Shown here: positions 6,029 through 12,746 of the stretch, one piece after another | How positions within the stretch are numbered: the first letter of the stretch is position 1 | Layout: each line of letters begins with the position of its first letter | From: Roseiflexaceae bacterium | GTDB lineage: Bacteria > Chloroflexota > Chloroflexia > Chloroflexales > Roseiflexaceae | Length of the DNA stretch: 12,746 nt | NCBI GenBank assembly: GCA_947462525.1 | Contig: CANHPK010000016.1 | Coordinates: forward strand, 1 to 12,746 | Direction: 5' to 3' | The notes under the pieces: generated by a model | Database searches by the model: none | What the model was told of the DNA's origin: nothing | What the model saw: the letters and a program-made list of their open reading frames with translations, nothing else | Program-made: the position numbers and the translations under genes

Positions 6029-7258
6029 ATGCGCACTATTATGCATGTCGATCTCGATGCGTTTTTTTGTTCTGTCGAACAGCGACGCAACCCCACATTG
6101 GTGGGCAAAGTGTTTGTCGTTGGGGGGAGTGCAAACGACCGTGGCGTGGTTGCGACGGCGTCGTATGCAGCCCGTGCCTATGGGATCCACGCGGGGACGT
6201 CGACGGCCAAGGCACGACAATTGTGCCCCGACATCATCGTCGTCAAGCCAGACTACACGGCCTATACCGAGGCGGCCCAAGAGGTCATGGAGGTATTGCT
6301 GAGCGAGACATCGTTGGTCGAGCAGGCGTCGATCGACGAGGCCTATGTCGATTTGGCCGACATCGAAGAGCCATCCGAGGTCTTTGCGCGGCGGGTACAG
6401 TTGCGGGTAGCGACGGAGCTCCGGTTGTCGATTTCGTGCGGGATTGCCGGCAACAAGTTGGTCGCCAAGGCAGCCACAGACATCGGCAAAAAGCTCGCCC
6501 GTGCCGGCAAGATGCCCCATGCCATCTATGTGGTGCCGCCGGGCGGCGAGGCGACCTTCTTGGGGCCGTTGCCGGTCGATACGTTGTGTGGTATTGGGCC
6601 CAAAACCACCGAAAAGTTGCACGAACTGGGGATTGCCACGTTGGGTGAAATCGGTTGGACGCGCTGTAGCGACATTCGGGCGACGTTTTTGGCACGGCAC
6701 GCCGAAGAGCTGATCCGCATGGCGCGGGGCATCGACGAGACGCCGATGGTCTATGCCTATACGGCCAAATCGTTGTCGCACGAGACGACGTTTATGCGCA
6801 ACGTCGACGATCCGGCCGTCATCGAGAGCACGTTGCTGACCCTGTCGTACGACCTGGCACGGCGCTTGCAACGCAAGAACATGCGCTGCAAGGTGGTCCA
6901 TTGCCGGATCCGCTGGGACATCCATTCGTCGATTGGGCGCCAATCAGCGTTGAGTCGGGCGACCAATCAGGGCCCCGAAATCTACGAACGCGCGCGATTT
7001 CTGTTGCGCTGTCTGTGGGATCAACGGCGCGAGATTCGGCTGGTGGGGGTAGGGGTGGCGCAGCTGGGCGACTACCCGCAGCAGTTGGGGTTTTGGGATG
7101 CACCGCTCGCAGACATTGCCACCGTGCCGGTGCCGGCCGACCCGGCCGAAGGGCGGGCCATCAAGATCATCGAGGATGCCGAGCAGTACATGGGCAAGGC
7201 GTTGTCGACGCACCGCATGGCCAATATGGTCGCCAAGCGCTGGAGCCCCTACCAATGA
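6029..7258 (+). CDS. dinB: DNA polymerase IV (Y-family translesion polymerase)
   Basis: 409 residues. It copies past damaged template bases with low fidelity and without proofreading, acting at the nucleoid with the sliding clamp. Seen: MRTIMHVDLDAFFCSVE at the start, with metal ligand D8 and steric-gate F13 (same numbering as E. coli Pol IV); SYAARAYGIHAG at 45-56; catalytic SIDEAYVD with D103 and E104; a thumb with HhH motif (GIGPKTTEKLHELGI); and a little-finger domain at about 245-360. QQLGFWD follows the little finger where QLSLF-type clamp-binding motifs occur; it is a variant form. The start is ATG 6029 because AAGGAG (6015-6020) is 8 nt upstream; the ATG at 6023 is too close. Its TGA overlaps the next gene's ATG (ATGA), so the two are translationally coupled. 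A LexA-like box precedes it. Confidence 0.96.
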   Translation: MRTIMHVDLDAFFCSVEQRRNPTLVGKVFVVGGSANDRGVVATASYAARAYGIHAGTSTAKARQLCPDIIVVKPDYTAYTEAAQEVMEVLLSETSLVEQASIDEAYVDLADIEEPSEVFARRVQLRVATELRLSISCGIAGNKLVAKAATDIGKKLARAGKMPHAIYVVPPGGEATFLGPLPVDTLCGIGPKTTEKLHELGIATLGEIGWTRCSDIRATFLARHAEELIRMARGIDETPMVYAYTAKSLSHETTFMRNVDDPAVIESTLLTLSYDLARRLQRKNMRCKVVHCRIRWDIHSSIGRQSALSRATNQGPEIYERARFLLRCLWDQRREIRLVGVGVAQLGDYPQQLGFWDAPLADIATVPVPADPAEGRAIKIIEDAEQYMGKALSTHRMANMVAKRWSPYQ

Positions 7259-8010
7259 GGTACCGATACGACATCCCCCATTCGCCGGCATGGTGCACCA
7301 CTGCGGTGCGTGCGCAATTGACCGCCGCCGTGACGCACCTGCTCACCCAGATGCGCATCGCCCGGCTGGTGGTGCCGACGGTGACGCGCGCCGTGGTGGC
7401 GGCGGTACAGCTCGAGGTGTGGCTCGAGCGCGCGGCATGGAGCAGTGATGGGGCCGTACGACGGCGTGTAGTGGGCTGTGCCCGCGATGTCGGGTATTGG
7501 TTGACGGTGGTGCGCAATACCGACCTCGTGCAGCGGTGTCTGGTTGAACCGGTGTTGCTGGTGAGTGAACAAATCGTCGAAGGATGGGGTGCACAGGCAC
7601 CCCGGATGCTCAAGGAGGATGCGATGCCACGTGATCATGCACTACAGATACAGAGTTTCGGATTGGCGGTACAGGTGGTGACTATTGCGCAACAGGTGAC
7701 GCCGTCGGTCCACACCGTCGCCATCGTCGAGGGCTTTGTGCGCAGTGGGACGCGCATCGGCGCCCACATCGAACGTGCCTTGGTCGATACGGTGCCACTG
7801 GCGCAGTCTGCGGACATCGCCGCGGCAGTGGATTGCATCCACGAGACATTGTATTGGCTCCGGGTGCTCGAGGTCAGTCAGTTGGTGACGGTGCCGGTCA
7901 CCGAGCCGCTGTATGTCGACTGCGAGGCGCTACTGGGCGTGATTGAACAGACATGCGCACACCCGGTAGGGATGGTGTATCGACCGGACTATGACATGGT
8001 GAGCAGATGA
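7255..8010 (+). CDS. Tandem four-helix-bundle protein (two 23S-IVP/Avd-like domains) coupled to dinB
   Basis: 251 residues, cytoplasmic by appearance. Seen: the second half (about 124-235) has the hallmarks of the 'four helix bundle protein' family (23S rRNA intervening-sequence protein fold): FVRSGTRIGAHIERA, then HETLYWLRVLEVSQLV. The first half (about 10-115) repeats the pattern more loosely: LERAAWSSDG, then VGYWLTVVRNTDLV. In both, YWL (81-83 and 200-202) is followed by an EP pair 15-16 residues later. The gene is therefore probably an internal duplication or fusion of two such domains. By count the first half is basic (15 K/R, 11 D/E) and the second acidic (7 K/R, 14 D/E); the whole protein has one lysine. 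Its ATG overlaps the dinB stop by ATGA, so both are made from one message. Relatives bind RNA or a reverse transcriptase (Avd); the role here is unknown. Confidence 0.75.
   Translation: MRYRYDIPHSPAWCTTAVRAQLTAAVTHLLTQMRIARLVVPTVTRAVVAAVQLEVWLERAAWSSDGAVRRRVVGCARDVGYWLTVVRNTDLVQRCLVEPVLLVSEQIVEGWGAQAPRMLKEDAMPRDHALQIQSFGLAVQVVTIAQQVTPSVHTVAIVEGFVRSGTRIGAHIERALVDTVPLAQSADIAAAVDCIHETLYWLRVLEVSQLVTVPVTEPLYVDCEALLGVIEQTCAHPVGMVYRPDYDMVSR
7612..7626 (+). promoter_or_regulatory. Strong internal ribosome binding site and in-frame ATG inside the four-helix-bundle gene
   Basis: AAGGAGG (7612-7618) sits 5 nt before an ATG (7624-7626) that is in frame with the gene (codon 124), exactly at the junction of the two domains. 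It could start a separate 128-residue protein containing only the second, acidic domain. It is among the best Shine-Dalgarno sequences in the window, while the long product relies on coupling to dinB. Confidence 0.6.
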
Positions 8011-8037
8011 AGATGGCACGCCGATGGAGGCGGCATG

Positions 8038-8071
8038 TTGAGCGGGGCTTATTGCAATAAGCCCCGCTCAA
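8038..8071. repeat. 34-bp perfect palindrome between convergent genes
   Basis: TTGAGCGGGGCTTATTG is followed directly by its exact reverse complement, giving 17-base arms with no spacer. As RNA it would make a very stable hairpin in either direction. It lies 27 bp after the four-helix-bundle stop and 5 bp after the subtilase stop (in its direction). No T-run follows the stem on either strand, so it is not a textbook intrinsic terminator. A bidirectional terminator or 3'-end stabiliser for the two convergent genes is the simplest reading. Confidence 0.8.
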
Positions 8072-8076
8072 AAAGA

Positions 8077-9942
8077 TTACGGCAGTTTGGTTGGTACCTT
8101 CGTGGGTATCCAGAAGGGTGTGCGGGTGTGGAACCAGGGCGTGCGTGTCCGGGTCTTGGTGAAGGTACGCGTCCGGGATGGGATGCGCGTCCGGGATGGG
8201 GTGCGCGTCCGGGTGGGGGTGCGAGATGAGGTTCGGGTTATGGATGCAGTAAAGGTAATAGTAAAAGTGAGAGACGGAGTGAATGTGCCTGACTGAGTAG
8301 GGGTGTTTGAAGATGTGAGTGTGGGGCTGATTGTACGAGTAATGGTTGGTGTGTCAGATGGCACACGAGTCCGCGTTGGTCTCGTAGTGACAGTACTCGT
8401 TGGAGTAACGCTTGCAAGTGCTTCAACTACAGCCTGAGGAAGAGAAATTCGCGGGACAGAAAATGTGTTGAGCGTACGATTGTCAGTTATTGGAATGCCA
8501 GAATTCCTGAGTGTGGATGAAATTGATGATACCGAAGCACTAGGATTAATACCTTTAAGAATTGCCCATGCACCAGCCACATGTGGAGCAGCCATTGAAG
8601 TCCCGTAGAGAGAGGAATAAGAGTCGAGGGGGTTTGTGACAGAAGAATAAATGGAAAAACCAGGAGCAACAAAATCAAGAAGTCTGTCACCCGAAGCATC
8701 AGGTGTGTTCATTGAACCTGATGGGGCGTTCGAAAAAAAAGCAATTTCGTCACTGTTTTGAGGATGATGGACGTCAGAAAGAGCAGAATTAGTCGTGCTT
8801 GCTCCAACAGAGATTGCACTAGAAACACATGCAGGTTCTGAAAGACCATTTGTTAGAGAATCGTTTCCACTAGCAACGATAGTTGCAATACCTGCGAGAC
8901 GAAGTTGATCAATATATGCTTTGTGTGGGCTTGAGTTGCAAGCTGTAGCGAAGTTGTCACTGCCTAGACTGAGATTTACGGCTGCGAGCGTATTCCACCA
9001 GATACGTGTTCTGTTGATGTAGACCCAGTCGAGAGCTCTCAAAATATCTGAACTATACGCAACAAGACAATAACCAGTAGAAGTAGTTCCACAGATGTCA
9101 GAATTAATAATTGAATTTAATGCTGAAAACACCTTGATTGAGATAATTTGTGAACCAGGGGCGACACCAACAAGAGAACCTTTTGGAGATGTTACTCTGA
9201 CGCCAGAAACGATTCCCGCGACATGCGTTCCATGCAAGCAATAGATTGAAATGGTAAATGCAGAACATGGACTTCCGCTGCCAAAAGATGTAGAGTAAGA
9301 AACCCCACTAGGACAAAGAGAGTATGAACCATCAAAAAGAGAGTACGTCGAAAAACACGCCTCATCAACAACTTTTCCCGCCAAAAAAGGATGCGTTGAG
9401 GACACTCCTGTGTCGAGGATAGCTACGGTTGTCCCCGTTCCATCATACCCAAGGGTGTTGACAGTTGTAGAACCAATGAGCGCCGTGCTTTCGTAGAGTG
9501 ATGGCTTAAAGGTAATATCTTCATAAATAGTAGCAATGGAAGTATCGGAAAGAAGTGTTTTGAGATTTTTCCGTTGAAGTCTGCCGAATATCATCGGCAC
9601 GACAACAGTAGTGCCACTGTATTGTTGGAATGCGGCTTGGTGGCGTTGGATGAATGCTTGTTGTATGCGGGCAATTGCTGCACGATTAACCTCAATTGTC
9701 GCAATGGAATCAGAAGCCCGCTCTTTTGTTGTTTGTTTGAGGACAATAATTACAGGAACTGAATCGGTCGAATTGCCCGCCTGTGAAAGCACTGAAATTT
9801 GGTAGATGAGCTGCGGATTATTCGGTTCGAGAATGCTCTGCGCATCGGCAGGGACAGATAAAGTAGGAGTTGTCACCGAAAAAATCACACTCATGCACAA
9901 AATGGTTAACAGCAAGGGTTTGAGAGCGAAGTTGATTTTCAT
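8077..9942 (-). CDS. Secreted subtilisin-like serine protease (S8) with Thr/Pro/Arg repeat tail
   Basis: 621 residues from the chosen ATG. It hydrolyses proteins outside the cell. Seen: a signal peptide (MKINFALKPLLLTILCMSVIFS, cleavage near ADA-QS), an I9-like propeptide at about 45-145 (VPVIIVLK...IYEDI), and the S8 domain with all catalytic residues: D177 (AILDTGV), H237 (LHGTHVAG), oxyanion N360 (VASGND), S449 (GTSMAAPHVAG). Cys residues in an insert after the Asp motif may form disulfides. After about residue 510 comes a low-complexity Thr/Pro/Arg/Ser tail, ending in KVPTKLP with no visible anchor. The frame is open 26 codons further upstream; ATG 9942 is chosen because it begins the signal peptide, though its ribosome binding site is poor. 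The gene body is A+T-rich compared with all neighbours, which suggests recent transfer. Confidence 0.93.
   Translation of the reverse strand: MKINFALKPLLLTILCMSVIFSVTTPTLSVPADAQSILEPNNPQLIYQISVLSQAGNSTDSVPVIIVLKQTTKERASDSIATIEVNRAAIARIQQAFIQRHQAAFQQYSGTTVVVPMIFGRLQRKNLKTLLSDTSIATIYEDITFKPSLYESTALIGSTTVNTLGYDGTGTTVAILDTGVSSTHPFLAGKVVDEACFSTYSLFDGSYSLCPSGVSYSTSFGSGSPCSAFTISIYCLHGTHVAGIVSGVRVTSPKGSLVGVAPGSQIISIKVFSALNSIINSDICGTTSTGYCLVAYSSDILRALDWVYINRTRIWWNTLAAVNLSLGSDNFATACNSSPHKAYIDQLRLAGIATIVASGNDSLTNGLSEPACVSSAISVGASTTNSALSDVHHPQNSDEIAFFSNAPSGSMNTPDASGDRLLDFVAPGFSIYSSVTNPLDSYSSLYGTSMAAPHVAGAWAILKGINPSASVSSISSTLRNSGIPITDNRTLNTFSVPRISLPQAVVEALASVTPTSTVTTRPTRTRVPSDTPTITRTISPTLTSSNTPTQSGTFTPSLTFTITFTASITRTSSRTPTRTRTPSRTRIPSRTRTFTKTRTRTPWFHTRTPFWIPTKVPTKLP
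8165..8218. repeat. Three 18-bp tandem repeats in the subtilase tail
   Basis: Three imperfect copies, of which the middle one is ATGCGCGTCCGGGATGGG (8183-8200); the first differs at two positions, the third at three. On the minus strand each encodes a six-residue unit of the kind P-S/T-R-T-R-T/I. A more diverged fourth unit follows (8219-8236). It is GC-rich inside an AT-rich gene, and slippage could change tail length. Confidence 0.75.
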
Positions 9943-10131
9943 AATTAGACCAATATACATATAAACAACTATAACGTAATACGTAAAAAAATGATAGACA
10001 GAATCCCGGCACACAACCACCCCCGCGACTTATCTGCAGGTTAATCAGAAGATGACAGAGCAGCGGGGTTGCATTAACACACGCAAACTACAGTACACAC
10101 GGTGATGAACAGAGACAATAAGGAGTTCGCC
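9943..10131. other. Divergent intergenic region between the subtilase and the ABC importer
   Basis: 189 bp that must hold the promoters of both units. On the subtilase side it is A/T-rich, with TATAGT as a possible -10 but no clear -35. On the importer side I find only weak candidates (TACAGT near 10089). CCCCGC near 10021 and GCGGGG near 10063 could pair over a loop of about 37 bases in the importer leader. No known riboswitch motif was recognised. Confidence 0.35.
10120..10125 (+). promoter_or_regulatory. Ribosome binding site that sets a GTG start
   Basis: AAGGAG lies 6 nt before GTG at 10132. The upstream in-frame ATGs (10102, 10105) lack a ribosome binding site and would only lengthen the Tat n-region, so GTG is preferred. 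Confidence 0.75.
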
Positions 10132-11409
10132 GTGACGTTGAATCGTAACAACCGCCGGGCATTTTTGCGCATGAGTGCCATTGCCATGACGGGCGCCGTG
10201 ATGGCTGCCTGTGGCCAGGCAATGACCGCCGCCCCGACCGCAGCCCCTGCAGAGCCGACCGCTGCCCCCGTCGATCCAACCGCAGTCCCAGCAACTGCAG
10301 TCGCCGAAGCACCTGTAGCCACTGCCGAGCCGGTGTTGCCACCAGCACCACCCGCAGGCCCATTGACCGCCGCCGAAATCGGCGGGTTCGATGCGCTGGT
10401 CGAAAAGGCCAAGGCCGAAGGTGAATTGACCGTCATCGCGTTGCCACACGACTGGTTGAACTACGGCGCAGTGATTGAGTCGTTCAAACAGAAGTATGGC
10501 ATCAAGGTCAACGAACTCAACCCAGACGCAGGTTCGGGTGACGAAATCGCCGCCATCAAAGCCAATGCCGGCAACACGGGGCCACAGGCTCCTGACGTCA
10601 TCGACGTCGGTTTTGCGTTTGGTCCGTCGTCCAAAGAAGCCAAGTTGGTTCAGCCATACCAAGTACAGACCTGGGGCGATATCCCTGCGGACCTCAAGGA
10701 CGCCGAAGGCTACTGGTACGGCGCATATTATGGTGTGCTGTCACTGGCCGTGAACAAGGACGTCGTGACCAATACCCCCAAGGGTTGGGCCGATCTGGCG
10801 AAGCCAGAGTACAAGGGTCAATTTGCATTGACCGGCGATCCACGTTCATCCAACCAGGCAATCCAGAGCGTCTATGCTGCTGGTTTGGCGAACGGCGGCA
10901 CGTTGGACAACGCACTCCCAGGCCTCGAATTCTTTGCCAAACTCAAAGAAGAAGGCGTCTTGGTAGAGACAATGGGTAACGCATCACTGTTTACCCAGGG
11001 CGAGACCCCCATCATCCCGATGTGGTCGTACCTGACCCTGGCCATGCGTGACACCGCTGCCGGCAACCCAGAAGTCGAAGTCATCATCCCCGAGCCCGTG
11101 TTTGGTGGCGTGTATGTGCAGGCCATCAGTGCCTACGCACCACACCCATATGCTGCCCGCCTGTGGCAAGAGCACTTGTTCAGCGACGAAGTGCAGTTGA
11201 TCTGGGCCAAGGCATACGGCGTGCCGACCCGCTTCGCCAAAATGCTCGAAGCAAAGGTTGTACCGGCAGAAGTACTGGCCAACATCCCATCGGCAGACTT
11301 GATGGCCAAAGCAACCTTCCCAAGCCTTGAGCAGTTGACGGCCAGCAAGACCCTGATCACCGAGCAGTGGGATAGCATCGTCAAGATGGAAATCAAGAAG
11401 GTCGACTAA
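10132..11409 (+). CDS. ABC importer substrate-binding lipoprotein, Tat-type signal (family 1, polyamine/iron-like)
   Basis: 425 residues. It captures a solute outside the membrane and delivers it to the permeases encoded next. Seen: a twin-arginine signal (NNRRAFLRMSAIAM, RR at 8-9) ending in a lipobox VMAAC with lipidated C27; an Ala/Pro/Thr linker at about 31-78 typical of Chloroflexota binding proteins; then a two-lobed type II binding fold (GELTVIALPHDWLN, GYWYGAYYGVLSLAVNKDVV, WADLAKPEYKGQFALTGDP, GGVYVQAISAYAPHPYAARLW). It resembles the PotD/FbpA-like group, so polyamine, iron, thiamine or aminoethylphosphonate are all possible. Export in folded form by Tat hints at a cofactor or metal, but this is weak. 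It is first in the operon, with a hairpin after it that may raise its level over the permeases. Confidence 0.88.
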   Translation: MTLNRNNRRAFLRMSAIAMTGAVMAACGQAMTAAPTAAPAEPTAAPVDPTAVPATAVAEAPVATAEPVLPPAPPAGPLTAAEIGGFDALVEKAKAEGELTVIALPHDWLNYGAVIESFKQKYGIKVNELNPDAGSGDEIAAIKANAGNTGPQAPDVIDVGFAFGPSSKEAKLVQPYQVQTWGDIPADLKDAEGYWYGAYYGVLSLAVNKDVVTNTPKGWADLAKPEYKGQFALTGDPRSSNQAIQSVYAAGLANGGTLDNALPGLEFFAKLKEEGVLVETMGNASLFTQGETPIIPMWSYLTLAMRDTAAGNPEVEVIIPEPVFGGVYVQAISAYAPHPYAARLWQEHLFSDEVQLIWAKAYGVPTRFAKMLEAKVVPAEVLANIPSADLMAKATFPSLEQLTASKTLITEQWDSIVKMEIKKVD

Positions 11410-11427
11410 TCACGTTCGCAGACCAAC

Positions 11428-11462
11428 ACTCCCCGGCTGCAGTTTGTCTGCCGCTGGGGAGT
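11428..11462 (+). terminator. Intercistronic hairpin between binding protein and permease genes
   Basis: ACTCCCC pairs with GGGGAGT, and the stem continues with two mismatches to GCAG/CTGC around a TTTGT loop. There is no T-run after it, so it is more likely a partial terminator or RNA-end stabiliser that gives more binding protein than permease, as in many importer operons. Confidence 0.6.
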
Positions 11463-11476
11463 TGTGAGGATATTCG

Positions 11477-12361
11477 ATGACAGAAAAGCGACGCGTGCCG
11501 AAGAATCTGGCGCACTATGCGCCATATCTCGGGGTTGTGCCATTTGTGATCTTTGCGATCGTGTGCATGGTGTACCCAACGGGTTTGATGCTCCGCGAGA
11601 GCTTTCGCGATGCACAAGGTGGCTGGACGGTCCAAAACTACATCGACCTCCAAAATCCACTGATTGTCGAAGCGTATCTGATGAGCATGCGGATCAGCCT
11701 GACCACAGCCGTTATTGGCGGTGCGTTTGGACTGGTCGTTGCCATTGCGATTGTGCACGGCGGTATGCCACGTTGGATACAAGGGGTTATTCGGACATTT
11801 AGTGGTGTGGCGGCAAACTACGCAGGGGTACCGTTGGCCTTTGCCTTTGTGGCGACCATCGGGCGACTCGGATTTGTGACGGTGCTGTTGAAGAGCATCG
11901 GCATAAACATCTATGCCAGTGGGTTTACGTTGTACTCCTACATCGGGTTAGTCGTGGTGTACGTCTATTTTCAGTTCCCCTTGATGATTCTGGTCATGAC
12001 ACCAGCGCTCGAAGCATTACGCCGCGAGTGGCGTGAAGCGAGCTTGATTCTGGGCGCTACGGCAGGGCAATACTGGTGGTATATTGCGCGCCCCATTTTG
12101 CAGCCGACCGTGTTGGCGGCATTGTTGCTGTTGTTTGGCAATGCGTTTGGCGCATTTGCGACCGCATATGCACTGACGGGTGGGACGATTACGATGGTGA
12201 CCAATGTCATTGCCCAACAAATCAGTGGCGATGTGCTCCATAACGAAGGCCTCGCGTATGCAATGGCAATGGGCATGATTGTCATCATGAGTATCACGAT
12301 TGCCGGGTATGCATTGTTGCAACGCCACACGCAGCGGTGGCTACAAAAGGATGCAGCATGA
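11477..12361 (+). CDS. ABC importer permease (PotB-like)
   Basis: 294 residues, an integral membrane protein. Seen: about six hydrophobic segments (near 16-36, 72-94, 112-130, 152-175, 210-232, 262-284) and the cytoplasmic EAA loop at about 179-209 (EALRREWREASLILGATAGQ) with the conserved Gly at 193, which contacts the ATPase. It forms half of the translocation channel with the next gene's product. The ATG at 11477 follows GAGGA at about 8 nt. Its TGA overlaps the next ATG (ATGA). Substrate unknown, as for the binding protein. Confidence 0.9.
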   Translation: MTEKRRVPKNLAHYAPYLGVVPFVIFAIVCMVYPTGLMLRESFRDAQGGWTVQNYIDLQNPLIVEAYLMSMRISLTTAVIGGAFGLVVAIAIVHGGMPRWIQGVIRTFSGVAANYAGVPLAFAFVATIGRLGFVTVLLKSIGINIYASGFTLYSYIGLVVVYVYFQFPLMILVMTPALEALRREWREASLILGATAGQYWWYIARPILQPTVLAALLLLFGNAFGAFATAYALTGGTITMVTNVIAQQISGDVLHNEGLAYAMAMGMIVIMSITIAGYALLQRHTQRWLQKDAA

Positions 12362-12746
12362 GTGCACGTATCTGGAGCTGGCTGTGGGTGGTGCTCGCAT
12401 GTGGGTACTTTTTTGTGCCGGTCTTGGCCACTGCGGAGTTTTCGCTCAAAGCCAAAAAGGGCATCTATAGCCTAATTGCCTACGAGCGTGTCTTTGCAGA
12501 CCCGCGTTTTGCGACGAGCTTCGGCTTTTCGATGCAAATGGCACTGATCACGATTGTGTTGTTGGTCGTGTTGATTGTCCCGACGTTGTTGGTGGTGCAT
12601 TTGGCATTACCCAAGGTACGCAACGCACTCGAATTGGTCTCGATGATGCCGTTTGTGATCCCGAGTATCGTGCTGGTATTTGGGTATATCCGTGCGTTTG
12701 GTCGTGCACCTTTTGCTTTGACACAGACGACCATCGGTACGTATGC
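12358..12746 (+). CDS. Second ABC importer permease (PotC-like), cut by window end
   Basis: 129 codons are present. Seen: an N-terminal membrane segment (LWVVLACGYFFVPVLAT), then a short loop with FSLKAKKG and SLIAYERVFADPRFATSFGFSMQMAL, a pattern shared with PotC-like permeases, followed by two more hydrophobic segments (ALITIVLLVVLIVPTLLVV and SMMPFVIPSIVLVFGYI). The EAA loop lies beyond the window. The ATG overlaps the previous stop by ATGA and has AAAGGA 7 nt upstream. It would pair with the preceding permease; the ATPase gene is expected further downstream or elsewhere. Confidence 0.85.
   Translation, partial: MSARIWSWLWVVLACGYFFVPVLATAEFSLKAKKGIYSLIAYERVFADPRFATSFGFSMQMALITIVLLVVLIVPTLLVVHLALPKVRNALELVSMMPFVIPSIVLVFGYIRAFGRAPFALTQTTIGTY

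Noticed and set aside
5842..6108. N-terminal extension of the iron-sulfur carrier frame
   Set aside because: The promoter (5893-5921) and ribosome binding site (5847-5854) lie inside it; the family alignment starts near the ATG at 5841.
5999..6943. 314-codon minus-strand frame opposite dinB
   Set aside because: Shadow of dinB; no motifs, and the plus strand gives all Y-family catalytic residues.
6901..7254. N-terminal extension of the four-helix-bundle frame into dinB
   Set aside because: This part is the out-of-frame shadow of dinB; the ATG overlapping the dinB stop is the sensible start.
6029..8010. Diversity-generating retroelement
   Set aside because: There is an Avd-like fold but no reverse transcriptase, no template/variable repeat pair and no C-type lectin target in the window; the polymerase is plainly DinB.
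8038..8071. Classic intrinsic terminator
   Set aside because: The hairpin is strong, but the T-run lies before, not after, the stem on the minus strand, and A residues follow it on the plus strand.
8165..8236. CRISPR array
   Set aside because: The repeats are only 18 bp, directly adjacent without spacers, and in frame in a coding region.
9943..10131. Riboswitch in the importer leader
   Set aside because: Only a weak long-range CCCCGC/GCGGGG pairing is visible; none of the conserved cores I know (TPP, cobalamin, others) is present.

Overview
The window looks like chromosomal DNA from a bacterium of the phylum Chloroflexota, most likely class Chloroflexia. This is an inference from protein style: a subtilase with a long Thr/Pro/Arg repeat tail, an ABC substrate-binding lipoprotein with an Ala/Pro/Thr linker after the lipobox, and a cobalamin-type MerR regulator directly before a phytoene synthase gene. 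Most genes are moderately GC-rich; the subtilase gene is clearly A+T-richer. I saw no tRNA, rRNA, CRISPR array or transposase.

Layout. (1) Positions 1-1340, minus strand: a CarH/LitR-type B12-binding light-sensor repressor, then the start of crtB (phytoene synthase, cut by the window edge). Promoters lie before both genes and share a sequence motif. (2) 1365-3400, minus strand: a compact operon of rhodanese, Zn-ribbon methyltransferase and Asp-box beta-propeller protein. (3) 3402-5281, minus strand: a secreted 582-residue protein of unknown function with its own promoter and a strong intrinsic terminator. (4) 5336-5921, minus strand: an A-type iron-sulfur carrier (HesB/IscA/ErpA family) with strong promoter, perfect operator-like palindrome, strong ribosome binding site and strong terminator. 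(5) 5980-8071, plus strand, divergent from it: DNA polymerase IV (dinB) behind a LexA-like box, overlapping by ATGA a 251-residue protein that reads as two diverged four-helix-bundle (23S-IVP/Avd-like) domains in tandem. A strong internal ribosome binding site precedes the second domain. (6) 8077-9942, minus strand: a secreted subtilisin-like protease, convergent with the previous unit across a 34-bp perfect palindrome. (7) 10132-12746, plus strand: an ABC importer operon of Tat-type substrate-binding lipoprotein, permease, and a second permease cut by the window end.

How the genes work together. Region 1 is a light/B12-controlled carotenoid switch. Region 5 is probably an SOS-inducible translesion unit. 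Its duplicated four-helix-bundle partner is the best candidate for something undescribed, because the same fold (Avd) serves the error-prone reverse transcriptase of diversity-generating retroelements. Region 7 imports a small solute, of the kind handled by polyamine or ferric-iron type importers; the substrate cannot be read from sequence.
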